Positions 1 to 7,750 of a stretch of DNA of 47,856 nt are shown here, piece by piece. The first letter of the stretch is position 1. Each line of letters opens with the position of its first letter. Location: NCBI GenBank assembly GCA_020637615.1, contig JACKKC010000024.1, forward strand, positions 1-47,856, in the 5' to 3' direction. The notes under the pieces were generated by a model, which did no database searches, was not told the DNA's origin, and saw only the letters and a list, made by a program, of their open reading frames with translations. Origin of the DNA: Rhodovulum sp. GTDB lineage: Bacteria; Pseudomonadota; Alphaproteobacteria; Rhodobacterales; Rhodobacteraceae. Made by a program: the position numbers and the translations under genes.

Positions 1-675
1 GATCGCGGCGGCGAAGTTCAGGCGGTAGGCGCCGGGGGCGAGGGCCGGATCCCGGGCGAAGGCGATGCGACGGGTACCGGGCTGCGGTGCGAGCGAGACG
101 GCGGCGCGCGCGGCCGGAAACAGCCGGCACTGGAGTGCGCCGGCGGCGGCGAGCGCGGCGGTGTCCTCCGCCGAGGTGTCCTCGGCGGGTACGAGGGCGA
201 GCGGGATGTCGCCGGGGACGAGGTCGAGACGCGCCGGCCAGGGGACGAGGGCGAAGGGATGCTCGAGGCGGCCTTCGGGCAGGCGTGCCGGCGGCTCCCC
301 GGGTCGGTCCGAGCCGCGCATGAGATCGCCCACCTCGGCGTCGATGTGGTCGCCGGAAGCCAGCGTGACATAGGCCGACTTGACGCCGTCGCCGCGGTGG
401 AGCGGCGCGCGGTTGAGGCCGGCAGCGCGGAAGGTCCAGCTGCCTCCGGGCGGGACAGAGAGGCCCTCGGGCGGGGCGAAGCGGTGGTAATTGGCGTCGC
501 GCTTCAGGAAGACCGCGTTCTCCGGCGCCGGCGCGTCGGGCATGACACGGGTGATGGCGGTATAGGAGAGCGTGAAGCCCTCGAGGGGCGCCTCGGAAAG
601 ATTGAAGAGCGAGACGGTCAGCGTGCCGCCGGGCGCGGGCTCGGGGGACCAGGAATTCTCGACGCGGTAGGTCAT
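1..675 (-). CDS. hexosaminidase-like protein (GH20 N-terminal region), partial
   Basis: The reading frame is open from an ATG at 675 to the left edge, so only the first 225 residues are present. It begins MTYRVENSWSPEP and has a beta-rich domain followed by conserved-looking stretches (ENAVFLKRDANYHRF near residues 47-61, GDGVKSAYVTLASGDH near 92-107). From memory these resemble the N-terminal domain of family 20 beta-N-acetylhexosaminidases in Rhodobacterales and Rhizobiales; the catalytic barrel would lie off the window. There is no signal peptide, so a cytoplasmic enzyme acting on imported oligosaccharides is likely. Its ATG overlaps the TGA of the upstream dehydrogenase (ATGA at 675-672), so the two are probably co-translated. 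The GH20 label is a family-level guess; the open frame itself is secure. Confidence 0.6.
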   Translation of the reverse strand, partial: MTYRVENSWSPEPAPGGTLTVSLFNLSEAPLEGFTLSYTAITRVMPDAPAPENAVFLKRDANYHRFAPPEGLSVPPGGSWTFRAAGLNRAPLHRGDGVKSAYVTLASGDHIDAEVGDLMRGSDRPGEPPARLPEGRLEHPFALVPWPARLDLVPGDIPLALVPAEDTSAEDTAALAAAGALQCRLFPAARAAVSLAPQPGTRRIAFARDPALAPGAYRLNFAAAI

Positions 676-1469
676 GCGGGGGCCTCGGAATCGTAGTCGG
701 GCGATTGGCTGAAGGTGCGGGCGAGCGCCGGCGCGCCGGCGGTCAGGCCGCAGTCGACCGGCAGGCAGACGCCGGTGATGGCGGCGGCGTCGGGGCCGGC
801 GAGAAAGGCGACGGCGGCGGCAATGTCATCGGGATAGGCGACGCGGCCGAGGGGATAATGGGCCGCGGCCTCCTGCATCACCCGGGGGTTGGCGGCGCGG
901 CGCGATTCCCAGGCGCGGGTGGCGACGGTGCCGGGCGCGACGGCGTTGGCGCGGATGCCGCGGCGGCCGTATTCCACCGCGATGAGGCGGGTGAGATGGA
1001 TCATGCCGGCCTTGGCCGCGCTGTAGGCGGGGTGGCCGAAGACGCCAAGCCCGTTGATGGAGGCGACGTTGACCACCGAGCCCCTGGCGGCGATCAGCGC
1101 CGGGCGGAAGGCCTCGAAGCAGAACCAGGCAGCGTCGAGGTTGAGCGCCCGATCGGCGCCCCAGGACGTGGGGGTGGTAGCGCCGAGGCTGGCCGCCATG
1201 GCGGCGCCGGCGTTGTTGACGAGGGTCGAGACCGGGCCTTCGAGCCCGGCGGCCAGCGCGGCGAGGGCGGCCGGGTCGGTGACGTCGCAGGCGGCGCCGC
1301 GGGCGCGGGGACCGATCCCGGCCGCGGCGGCCGCCGCGCCGGCCTGGTCGCGGTCCACGACGACGACGCCGGCATGGGTCGCCGCCAGACGGCGCGCCAC
1401 GGCCTGACCGATGTCGCCGGCGCCGCCGGTGACGATGGCAAGGCCGAGGGATGTGGTCGTTTCGGTCAT
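672..1469 (-). CDS. SDR family NAD(P)-dependent oxidoreductase
   Basis: A 265-residue classical short-chain dehydrogenase. The cofactor-binding TGGAGDIG lies near residue 14, the structural NNAG follows (LVNNAGAAMA), and the active site shows Ser in VASING and the YSAAK (YxxxK) pair. The C-terminal part has the usual PGTVATRAW and GVCLPVDCG segments. Its length is typical of FabG-like SDRs, which reduce or oxidise a hydroxyl/keto group with NAD(P)H; the substrate cannot be read from sequence. ATG at 1469 was chosen because it places the glycine motif at the usual distance and starts 1 bp after the stop of the RpiR gene. Neighbours suggest a sugar or sugar-acid substrate. Confidence 0.9.
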   Translation of the reverse strand: MTETTTSLGLAIVTGGAGDIGQAVARRLAATHAGVVVVDRDQAGAAAAAAGIGPRARGAACDVTDPAALAALAAGLEGPVSTLVNNAGAAMAASLGATTPTSWGADRALNLDAAWFCFEAFRPALIAARGSVVNVASINGLGVFGHPAYSAAKAGMIHLTRLIAVEYGRRGIRANAVAPGTVATRAWESRRAANPRVMQEAAAHYPLGRVAYPDDIAAAVAFLAGPDAAAITGVCLPVDCGLTAGAPALARTFSQSPDYDSEAPA

Positions 1470-1470
1470 G

Positions 1471-2340
1471 TCAGTCCCCGAGAATTTGCCGATCGTCTTC
1501 GTCGCGATAGCGGACGAGCTGCTCCTTGATGCCGCGCAGGAGGCGGGTGGCGCGGGGCCGATCGGCATAGGCCACCAGATTGGCCAGGATGTCGATGACC
1601 GCGAGAAAGGCGAAGCGGGTGGAGGTGGGGCGGAAGATGTTCGACCCCTCGGGCAAGTCGACCGCGATGACGACCGCGGCGGCCTCGGCCACCGGCGAGC
1701 CGCCCTGGGTCAGGGCGATGGTCGGGATGCCGTTGTCCTGGAGCACGCGGAAGCAGCGCACGAGTTCGGCGTTGCGGCCGGTGAAGGAGGAGCCGAAGAC
1801 CACATGCCCGCGAACGCACGCGGCGGCTTGCATCAGGTTCATCCCATGGTCCGAGGAGGCCGCGATGCGGCAGCCAAGGCGGAAGAGCCGGTTCTGCAAC
1901 TCGTGGGCGATCATCGCGGAATTGCCACCCGAGCCGAAGGCATGGATCATCCTGGCGCCGCGCAGCAGACGGGCGGCCTCTTCGACCGCGGCGAGATCGA
2001 GGCCCTTGTGCATCTGGAAGAGCGCATCCTGCGCCTTGAGGACGATGTCCTCGGCCACGGCGGCGGGGGTGGCGGCACCGTCGGCCGATTCCGGCTTCAG
2101 GTAGCGCATGCCCACATAGGCGCTGCGCGCCAGCTGCAGCTTGAAGTCGGAATAGCCCTGGAAGCCGAGGCGCCGGCAGAAGCGGGTGACGGTCGGGGGC
2201 GAAACCTCGGCGCGCTCGGCGAGATCGACGATCGAGGCGTTCACGGCGAAGACCGCGTCGTCGAGCACGATGCGCGCGAGCTGCTTCTCCAGCACCGTCA
2301 GCCGGTCGTCCTCGTCGATCAGGGCGGTGTAGATGTCCAT
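1471..2340 (-). CDS. MurR/RpiR family transcriptional regulator
   Basis: A 289-residue protein with an N-terminal RpiR helix-turn-helix (about residues 1-80; recognition region VSPPTVTRFCRRLGFQGY, a very typical sequence) and a C-terminal SIS sugar-phosphate-binding domain (FGSGGNSAMIA near 140, VFGSSFTGRNAELV near 190). This family senses phosphorylated sugars and usually represses, less often activates, adjacent catabolic genes. It is the first gene of a leftward unit with the SDR and hexosaminidase-like genes, and faces the NTF2/M81/PLP/ROK/ABC operon. The 129-bp gap between the arms contains two similar dyads that are good candidates for its operators. The start at 2340 excludes a longer open frame whose upstream part runs through the promoter and the opposing gene. 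Confidence 0.92.
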   Translation of the reverse strand: MDIYTALIDEDDRLTVLEKQLARIVLDDAVFAVNASIVDLAERAEVSPPTVTRFCRRLGFQGYSDFKLQLARSAYVGMRYLKPESADGAATPAAVAEDIVLKAQDALFQMHKGLDLAAVEEAARLLRGARMIHAFGSGGNSAMIAHELQNRLFRLGCRIAASSDHGMNLMQAAACVRGHVVFGSSFTGRNAELVRCFRVLQDNGIPTIALTQGGSPVAEAAAVVIAVDLPEGSNIFRPTSTRFAFLAVIDILANLVAYADRPRATRLLRGIKEQLVRYRDEDDRQILGD

Positions 2341-2372
2341 GCCGCATCTCGCCCGTCCGCAGGCAGGCCCGA

Positions 2373-2385
2373 GAAAATGATTTTC
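2373..2385. promoter_or_regulatory. dyad GAAAATGATTTTC, candidate RpiR operator 1
   Basis: Perfect GAAAA/TTTTC arms around a 3-bp centre, in an otherwise GC-rich sequence. It lies just upstream of the -35 hexamer of the rightward promoter and about 33 bp upstream of the RpiR start codon. A second copy lies at 2447-2458. AT-rich GAAA..TTTC dyads are common in RpiR-family operators; the assignment is inference. Confidence 0.5.
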
Positions 2386-2392
2386 TTTGCCG

Positions 2393-2423
2393 TTGACATA
2401 TCGGCACAGGATGCGGGTATATT
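2393..2423 (+). promoter_or_regulatory. sigma70-type promoter for the rightward operon
   Basis: TTGACA at 2393-2398 matches the -35 consensus fully; TATATT at 2418-2423 is a near-consensus -10. The spacer is 19 bp, slightly long. It sits between the two GAAAA..TTTTC dyads, and the NTF2-like gene starts about 47 bp after the -10. Confidence 0.5.
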
Positions 2424-2446
2424 CCACCCAAAAATCGCGATCCGTC

Positions 2447-2458
2447 GAAAAGATTTTC
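2447..2458. promoter_or_regulatory. dyad GAAAAGATTTTC, candidate RpiR operator 2
   Basis: Same GAAAA/TTTTC arms as operator 1, here with a 2-bp centre, about 73 bp (roughly seven helical turns) downstream of it and between the -10 hexamer and the first start codon at 2470. A protein bound here would block the start of transcription or early elongation; pairing with operator 1 would allow looping. Inference. Confidence 0.5.
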
Positions 2459-2469
2459 AGGAACAGGGC

Positions 2470-2967
2470 ATGCGAGACCCCGAAGCCAATCCCTTTCCGA
2501 TGTCCGACGAGGTTCGGCACGCGATCTGGGAGATGCTGGTTCCGCGCGACATCGACGCCTTCCTCGCCGCCGACTGGGCGCGCGTGGCGGACGATTTCGT
2601 GGAGGCCAATTTCACCGGGCTGAACGCGCGCTTCATGGCCTCGCCGGACGAGTGGCGCCTCTCTTTTCCGACGCTCGCTTCCTATCGCGACGAATGGCTG
2701 CGGCAGGCGCGCGAGGCGAAGGCGGCGCGCGAGGCCGGGCTCTACGCCGAGGATGCGCGGGCGGCGATCTTCCGCGCCACCCGGCTCGAGGAGATCGAGG
2801 TCGAGGGCGCGGCGGCGCTGGTTCGCAAGCGCTTCGACGGCGGGATCGCCCGCGCCGACGGCGGGCTGGACCGGATGAACTGGCAGACGCTCTACATCTG
2901 CCGCCACGAGGACGCGCGATGGAAGATCGCGGGCTTCGTTGGCTATCTTCCCCATGCGAGGGCCTGA
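2470..2967 (+). CDS. NTF2/SnoaL-like protein of unknown function
   Basis: A 165-residue protein. The N-terminal helical part (MLVPRDIDAFLAADWARVADDF), the middle (WRLSFPTLASYRDEWL) and the C-terminal strand pattern (NWQTLYICRHEDARWKIAGFVGYLP) fit the NTF2-like/SnoaL alpha+beta fold, in which the last strands typically read xWxIxGFxGY. Such proteins are small enzymes or binding domains; no catalytic residues can be assigned. First gene of the rightward operon, directly followed by the M81 peptidase (1 bp between its stop and the next ATG). ATG at 2470 has an AGGAACA ribosome-binding site; an ATG at 2500 is an alternative. Confidence 0.7.
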   Translation: MRDPEANPFPMSDEVRHAIWEMLVPRDIDAFLAADWARVADDFVEANFTGLNARFMASPDEWRLSFPTLASYRDEWLRQAREAKAAREAGLYAEDARAAIFRATRLEEIEVEGAAALVRKRFDGGIARADGGLDRMNWQTLYICRHEDARWKIAGFVGYLPHARA

Positions 2968-2968
2968 G

Positions 2969-4456
2969 ATGCGCGTCTTCACTGCGGCGCTTGCCACCGA
3001 GACAAACACCTTCTCGCCGATCTTCATCGACCGGCGGGGGTTCGAGGATTCGCTCTATGCGCCGCCCGGGCAGCATCCGGAGACGCCCACGCTCTGCACT
3101 GCGCCGGTCACGGTCGGGCGCCGGGTGTGCCGCGAAAAGGGCTGGACGCTAATCGAGGGCACCGCCGCCTGGGCCGATCCGGCGGGGCTGGTCAGCCGCG
3201 CGACCTATGAAGGGCTGCGCGACGAGATTCTCGGCCAACTCGAGGCGGCGCTGCCGGTGGATGCGGTGGTGCTGGGGCTGCACGGGGCCATGGTCGCCGC
3301 CGGCTACGACGATCCGGAGGGCGACCTGCTCACGCGCATCCGGGAGATCGTGGGGCCGGAGGTGCTGGTATGCGCCGAACTCGACCCCCACAGCCACCTG
3401 ACGGCCAAGCGCGTGGCGGCGGCGGATTTCTTCACAGTGTTCAAGGAATTTCCCCACACCGATTTCGTCGATCGCGCCGAGGATCTGTGGCGAATCGCGG
3501 TCGACGCGCTCGAGGGCCGGGTGCGGCCGGTGATGTCGGTCTTCGACTGCCGGATGATCGACGTCTTCCCCACTTCGCGCGAGCCGATGCGCGGGTTCGT
3601 CGACCGGATGATGGCGATCGAGCGCGACGATCCGCTGGTGCTGTCGCTCTCGGCGATCCACGGCTTCATGGCCGGCGACGTGCCGGAGATGGGGACGAAG
3701 ATGATCGCGGTCACCGACGGTGCGCCCGAGCACGGCGCCGCGCTGGCGCGGCGGCTCGGGATGGAGCTCTACGGCAACCGCGGGCGGCACGTGATGCCGA
3801 TCCTCGACGAGAGCGAGGCCGTCGCGCAGGCGATGGCGGCGCCCGCCGGGCGGCCGGTCGTCATCGCCGATGTCTGGGACAATCCCGGCGGTGGGACCGC
3901 GGGGGATGCGACGGTTCTTCTCGGTGAGCTGATGGCGCGGGGCGCCGAAGGCGTCGCGGTCGGCACGATCTGGGATCCGATGGCGGTGCGGCTCTGCTTC
4001 GTGGCCGGCGAGGGCGCGACGATACCGCTGCGCTTCGGCGCCAAGTCGGCGCCCTTCACCGGCACACCGATCGATGCGACCGTGGAGGTCGTGCGGCTGG
4101 TCGCGGGGGCGGAGATGCGGTTCGGCGAGAGCCTGGTGCCCTTCGGCGATTCGGCGCGTGTGAGGCTTGACGGAACCGACATCGAGGTGATCCTGAATTC
4201 GGTGCGCGCCCAGAGCTTCGATCCGTCGCTCTTCAACGCCCTGGGCATCGACCCGCTGGAGAAGAAGATCCTCGTCATCAAGTCGACGAACCACTTCTAC
4301 GCCGCCTTCGCGCCGATCGCGTCGGAGGTGATCTATTGCTCGGCCGGGCGGCCGTATCCCAACGATCCGGCCCAGACGCCGTATCGCAAGGTACGGCGCG
4401 ATATCTGGCCCATCACCGCCGATCCGTTCGGCGATCCGAAGAGGGGGGAAGAATGA
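2969..4456 (+). CDS. M81 family metallopeptidase (MlrC/microcystinase C-like)
   Basis: A 495-residue protein, normal length for the family. The N-terminus has TETNTFSP near residue 12 and LHGAMVAAGYDDPEGD near 95-110; the zinc-binding DPHSHLT segment follows near 144; the C-terminal MlrC half has DNPGGGTAGDATVLL near 310. These are the family's hallmark motifs. MlrC cleaves the linear tetrapeptide product of microcystin degradation, but most family members sit in transport and catabolic operons and have unknown amide substrates. Here it lies between an NTF2-like gene and a D-amino-acid-type PLP enzyme, which hints at a peptide- or amide-linked substrate. No signal peptide, so probably cytoplasmic. 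Its TGA overlaps the next ATG. Confidence 0.9.
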   Translation: MRVFTAALATETNTFSPIFIDRRGFEDSLYAPPGQHPETPTLCTAPVTVGRRVCREKGWTLIEGTAAWADPAGLVSRATYEGLRDEILGQLEAALPVDAVVLGLHGAMVAAGYDDPEGDLLTRIREIVGPEVLVCAELDPHSHLTAKRVAAADFFTVFKEFPHTDFVDRAEDLWRIAVDALEGRVRPVMSVFDCRMIDVFPTSREPMRGFVDRMMAIERDDPLVLSLSAIHGFMAGDVPEMGTKMIAVTDGAPEHGAALARRLGMELYGNRGRHVMPILDESEAVAQAMAAPAGRPVVIADVWDNPGGGTAGDATVLLGELMARGAEGVAVGTIWDPMAVRLCFVAGEGATIPLRFGAKSAPFTGTPIDATVEVVRLVAGAEMRFGESLVPFGDSARVRLDGTDIEVILNSVRAQSFDPSLFNALGIDPLEKKILVIKSTNHFYAAFAPIASEVIYCSAGRPYPNDPAQTPYRKVRRDIWPITADPFGDPKRGEE

Positions 4457-5541
4457 GTTTTCCGTGGCCGGAGCCGGGCGTACGCCTGGAGGGTGTGACG
4501 ACGCCGATGCCTGTGATCGACGAGGACAGGCTCGCGGGCAACATCGCGCGGGCGCAGGCCTATCTCGCCGAGCACGGGCTGGCGTTCCGACCGCATATCA
4601 AGACCCACAAGATCCCGGCCGTCGCCCGGGCGCAAATCGATGCGGGCGCGATCGGGCTCAACTGCCAGAAGACCACCGAGGCGGAGGTCTTCGCCGACGC
4701 GGGGTTCGAGGACATCCTGATCACTTACAACATCATGGGTGCCGACAAGCTCGCGCATCTGGCGGCACTGAACGCGCGGGTGCCGCGGCTAGCGGTGATC
4801 GCCGACAGCCTGGCGACAGTGGAGGGCTATGCGGCGGCCTTCGGGGCGGAGCGCCCGCTGACCGTGCTGGTGGAATGCGACACCGGTGGCGGCCGGGTCG
4901 GCGCGCAGACGCCAGCGGATGCGGCGGCGCTTGCCCGCGCGATCGCGGCGGCGCCGGGCCTGCGCTTCGGCGGCCTGCTCACCTACCCGCCGATCGGCGG
5001 TGCCGCGCGGGTGGAGGCGTTCTTCTCCGAGGCGGTCGCGCTGCTCGCGGCGGAGGGGATCGATTGCCCCGTGCGCTCGAACGGCGGGAGCCCGGATTTC
5101 TTCTCCGCCCATCTCGTGCCATCGGCGACCGAGTTCCGGGCGGGAACCTATGTCTACAACGACCGCTCGATGGTGCGCGCCGGTCATTGCACGCCCGCCG
5201 ACCTCGCGATGCACGTCCTTGCCACCGTCGTCTCGCGGCCGACCGCGACGCGCGCGGTGATCGACGCGGGCTCGAAGGCGCTGACCTCCGACCTGCTCGG
5301 CTTTTCCGACCATGGCGAGATCGAGGGCCTGCCCGGCGCGCGGATCGTCGGCCTGTCGGAGGAGCACGGCGTGGTGGATCTCTCCGGCTGCGAGGGCCGG
5401 CTGCCGGAGGTGGGCGAGATGGTGAGGATCGTGCCGAACCACACCTGCGTGGTGACGAACCTCTTCGACCGCATGGTGTTCCACCGCGGCGGGGTGGTGA
5501 CGCGAGTGGAGGAGGTGGCGGCGCGCGGCACCGTCTGGTAG
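4453..5541 (+). CDS. D-threonine aldolase/D-serine dehydratase-like PLP enzyme (fold type III)
   Basis: A 362-residue alanine-racemase-fold enzyme. RPHIKTHK at residues 46-53 contains the PLP-binding lysine (K50), and PNHTC near the C-terminus supplies the His and Cys (about H330, C332) that bind a divalent metal in D-serine dehydratase and D-threonine aldolase. SNGGSPDFF and FRAGTYVYND are the usual phosphate-binding and strand regions. The family cleaves or dehydrates D-beta-hydroxy amino acids; which reaction applies here cannot be decided. It overlaps the M81 gene by an ATGA and is followed 7 bp later by the ROK kinase, so it belongs to the same transcript. Confidence 0.88.
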   Translation: MSFPWPEPGVRLEGVTTPMPVIDEDRLAGNIARAQAYLAEHGLAFRPHIKTHKIPAVARAQIDAGAIGLNCQKTTEAEVFADAGFEDILITYNIMGADKLAHLAALNARVPRLAVIADSLATVEGYAAAFGAERPLTVLVECDTGGGRVGAQTPADAAALARAIAAAPGLRFGGLLTYPPIGGAARVEAFFSEAVALLAAEGIDCPVRSNGGSPDFFSAHLVPSATEFRAGTYVYNDRSMVRAGHCTPADLAMHVLATVVSRPTATRAVIDAGSKALTSDLLGFSDHGEIEGLPGARIVGLSEEHGVVDLSGCEGRLPEVGEMVRIVPNHTCVVTNLFDRMVFHRGGVVTRVEEVAARGTVW

Positions 5542-5548
5542 CGCGGCG

Positions 5549-6454
5549 GTGATCGTCTGCTTCGACATCGGCGGCACCACGATGAAGGGCGGCTACGCCC
5601 GTGCCGTCGAGGACATCGACGTCCTGGAGCGCGTGCCGACCCCGGGGCGCGATTTCGACGCCTTCGTCGGCGTGCTGGCCCGCGCCATCGCCGATTGTCC
5701 GGCGCCGCCGCGCGCGCTGGCGGCGGCGATCCCCGGCATCATCGAGCCGGGCAGCGGCCTCGGCGTGGTGGCGAACGTCCCCTGTATCAGCGGGATTCCA
5801 GTGCGCGAGAGGCTGGAGGCGGCACTGGGTCTGCCCGTCGCCCTCGCGAACGACGCGGATTGCTTCGCTCTGGCGGAAGTGGCGGTGGGGGCCGGGCGGG
5901 GGCATCGCGTGGTCCTGGGCATCATCCTCGGGACCGGGGTCGGCGGCGGCCTCGTCATCGACGGGCGACTGATCAACGCAGAGGGCGGCTTCGCCGGCGA
6001 ATGGGGGCACGGCCCGGTGGCGGCGCGGCTGGCCGGAACGCCGGTGGTGGAGATCCCGCGCTTTCGCTGCGGCTGCGGCCTCTCGGGCTGCCTCGACGCC
6101 ACGGTTTCCGCACGCGGAATGGAGGCGCTGCACCGGCACCTGCACGGCAAGGAGGCCACGAGCCTCGCCATCGTCGCGGGCTGGGAAGCCGGCGAGGCCG
6201 AGCCGGTGCGCACCATCGCAATCTGGCTCGAGATCGCCGCGGCGCCGCTGGCGATGCTGGTCAACACCACCGCGGCCGACATCATTCCGGTGGGCGGCGG
6301 CCTCGGCGGCAGCACGGCTCTCATCGCAGCCCTGGACGCCGCTGTGCGGCCGCTGACGCTGCGCCGGTTCGACCGGCCGCTCGTCGTGCGCGCCCAGTGC
6401 CGGGTCGAGCCGGGACTGGTGGGCGCCGCCTGGCTCGGCTTCGCTTCGCTGTGA
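5549..6454 (+). CDS. ROK family sugar kinase
   Basis: A 301-residue ROK protein. DIGGTTMKGG near residue 6 is the first phosphate-binding loop; GTGVGGGLVIDGRL and GEWGH give the second loop and the zinc-binding His; CGCGLSGCLD is the ROK cysteine motif (CxCGxxGCxD). The family phosphorylates glucose, GlcNAc, ManNAc and related sugars with ATP. GTG at 5549 is the only start that keeps the DIGGT motif; the next ATG would remove it. There is no helix-turn-helix, so this is an enzyme and not a NagC-type repressor. Beside an RpiR regulator and a hexosaminidase-like gene, an amino sugar is the most likely substrate. Confidence 0.9.
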   Translation: MIVCFDIGGTTMKGGYARAVEDIDVLERVPTPGRDFDAFVGVLARAIADCPAPPRALAAAIPGIIEPGSGLGVVANVPCISGIPVRERLEAALGLPVALANDADCFALAEVAVGAGRGHRVVLGIILGTGVGGGLVIDGRLINAEGGFAGEWGHGPVAARLAGTPVVEIPRFRCGCGLSGCLDATVSARGMEALHRHLHGKEATSLAIVAGWEAGEAEPVRTIAIWLEIAAAPLAMLVNTTAADIIPVGGGLGGSTALIAALDAAVRPLTLRRFDRPLVVRAQCRVEPGLVGAAWLGFASL

Positions 6455-6488
6455 CGCTGGAGCTTTCGCCCCTGGGGAGGCAAGTCTG

Positions 6489-6596
6489 ATGACGGATCGC
6501 ATGAGAGACGGTACGGCACGGAAACGGGTTGACGGATCGCCGCCTCCCCGGCCAACAATACCGCGCAAAGGCGCTTTGCGGGGGCGGTGCTCATGA
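6489..6596 (+). CDS. possible 35-residue ORF coupled to the downstream oxidoreductase
   Basis: ATG at 6489 follows a strong GGGGAGG ribosome-binding site (6474-6480, 8-nt spacing), and the frame ends with TGA at 6594-6596, overlapping the next gene's ATG at 6593 as ATGA. The predicted peptide is basic and proline/arginine-rich, with no recognised domain. The oxidoreductase has a poorer ribosome-binding site of its own, so this may be a small leader ORF that delivers ribosomes to it. It could also be chance: the frame is short and of unusual composition. Confidence 0.35.
   Translation: MTDRMRDGTARKRVDGSPPPRPTIPRKGALRGRCS
6564..6580 (+). promoter_or_regulatory. perfect dyad CGCAAAG-gcg-CTTTGCG before the oxidoreductase
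   Basis: Seven-bp perfect arms around a 3-nt centre, ending 12 nt before the ATG at 6593. It could fold as a hairpin masking the ribosome-binding region or serve as an operator. Two identical copies of TGACGGATCGC, 40 bp apart (6490-6500 and 6530-6540), lie just upstream. Function unknown. Confidence 0.4.
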
Positions 6597-7750
6597 AGGT
6601 CGCCATCATCGGACTGGGCTTTCGGCTGGGCTATCTCGGCTATGTGTTCAATGCCATCGATCCCGATTTCGAGATCGTGGGCTATGTGGACCCCGCCCCG
6701 GCAGGCCTGGCCGAGCTGACGAAGAGCGGGATTTCGACCGGACGGCAATACGCCACCCCCGAGGAGCTGATCGCGGGCGAACGCTTCGATCTCCTGATGA
6801 TCGGCTCGCCCAACCACATGCATCTGGAACATATCCGCATCGGGCTGGAAGCCGGGCTCAAGGTCTTCTCCGAGAAGCCGATCGTCGCGACGATCGAGCA
6901 GAGCTACGCGCTGGCGCGGCTGCTCGCGGTGCACGGGCACGAGCGGCTGCTGGTGGGGCTGGTGCTGCGCTATGCGCCGATGTACCGCGACCTGCGGGCG
7001 GCGCAGGCGGGGGGACGGCTGGGCAAGATCGTCTCGGTCGAGGCGGCCGAGCATATCTTCCCCTACCACGGCGCCTTCTTCATGCGCGACTGGCGGCGGT
7101 ACGAGAAATGGTCGGGCAGCTTCATGCTCGAGAAGTGCTGCCACGATCTCGACCTCTACAATTCGGTGATCGGGGCGCGGCCGGAGCGGGTGGCGAGCTT
7201 CGGCGGGCGCAAAACCTTCATCCCCGAGAACGATCCGCGGCGCGAGGGAGTGAACGACATGGAGCTGTTCCACCGCAAGCCGTCTGGATGGAACGGCTCG
7301 GACCGGGTCTTCGACACCGACGGGGACATCATCGACTACCAGGTCGCGATCATAGAATATGCCAACGGGGTGGGAATGAACTTCCACACAAACCTGAACG
7401 TGCCCGACCAGTTCCGCCGCTTCGCCATCTTCGGCACGCGCGGACAGGCCGAGGGCGACTTCATCCGGGGAGTGTTCGACGTGCATGACGTGCTGACCGA
7501 GTCGCGGGTGATCCACAAGGAATACGCGGCGACTGAGCTCTCGCAGCATTACGGCGCCGACGAGAAGCTGGCCGAGGAAGTGGTGGCCCATGTGATGCGC
7601 GGCGGGCCGCTGCCGGTCTCGCCGCTCGACGCGCTGGAGGCGGGCATCCTCGCGCTCAGCCTGGACGATGCGCGCAGGTCGCGGCAGGTGGTCGACCTCC
7701 GCCCCGTCTGGGACCGGTTCGACAGCGCGCTTTCGGCGAGGGCCGCGTGA
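6593..7750 (+). CDS. Gfo/Idh/MocA family oxidoreductase
   Basis: A 385-residue NAD(P)-dependent oxidoreductase. The Rossmann glycine motif GLGFRLGYLGYV starts near residue 7; SEKPIV near 99 is the family's EKP motif, whose lysine is catalytic; KCCHDLDLYNSV near 183 is the usual active-site His/Asp helix. Members oxidise or reduce hydroxyl groups of sugars, inositols and sugar acids. It directly precedes the ABC permease (ATG at 7750 overlapping the TGA), so its substrate is probably the imported sugar or a product of it. An in-frame GTG at 6587 is a less likely start. Confidence 0.9.
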   Translation: MKVAIIGLGFRLGYLGYVFNAIDPDFEIVGYVDPAPAGLAELTKSGISTGRQYATPEELIAGERFDLLMIGSPNHMHLEHIRIGLEAGLKVFSEKPIVATIEQSYALARLLAVHGHERLLVGLVLRYAPMYRDLRAAQAGGRLGKIVSVEAAEHIFPYHGAFFMRDWRRYEKWSGSFMLEKCCHDLDLYNSVIGARPERVASFGGRKTFIPENDPRREGVNDMELFHRKPSGWNGSDRVFDTDGDIIDYQVAIIEYANGVGMNFHTNLNVPDQFRRFAIFGTRGQAEGDFIRGVFDVHDVLTESRVIHKEYAATELSQHYGADEKLAEEVVAHVMRGGPLPVSPLDALEAGILALSLDDARRSRQVVDLRPVWDRFDSALSARAA

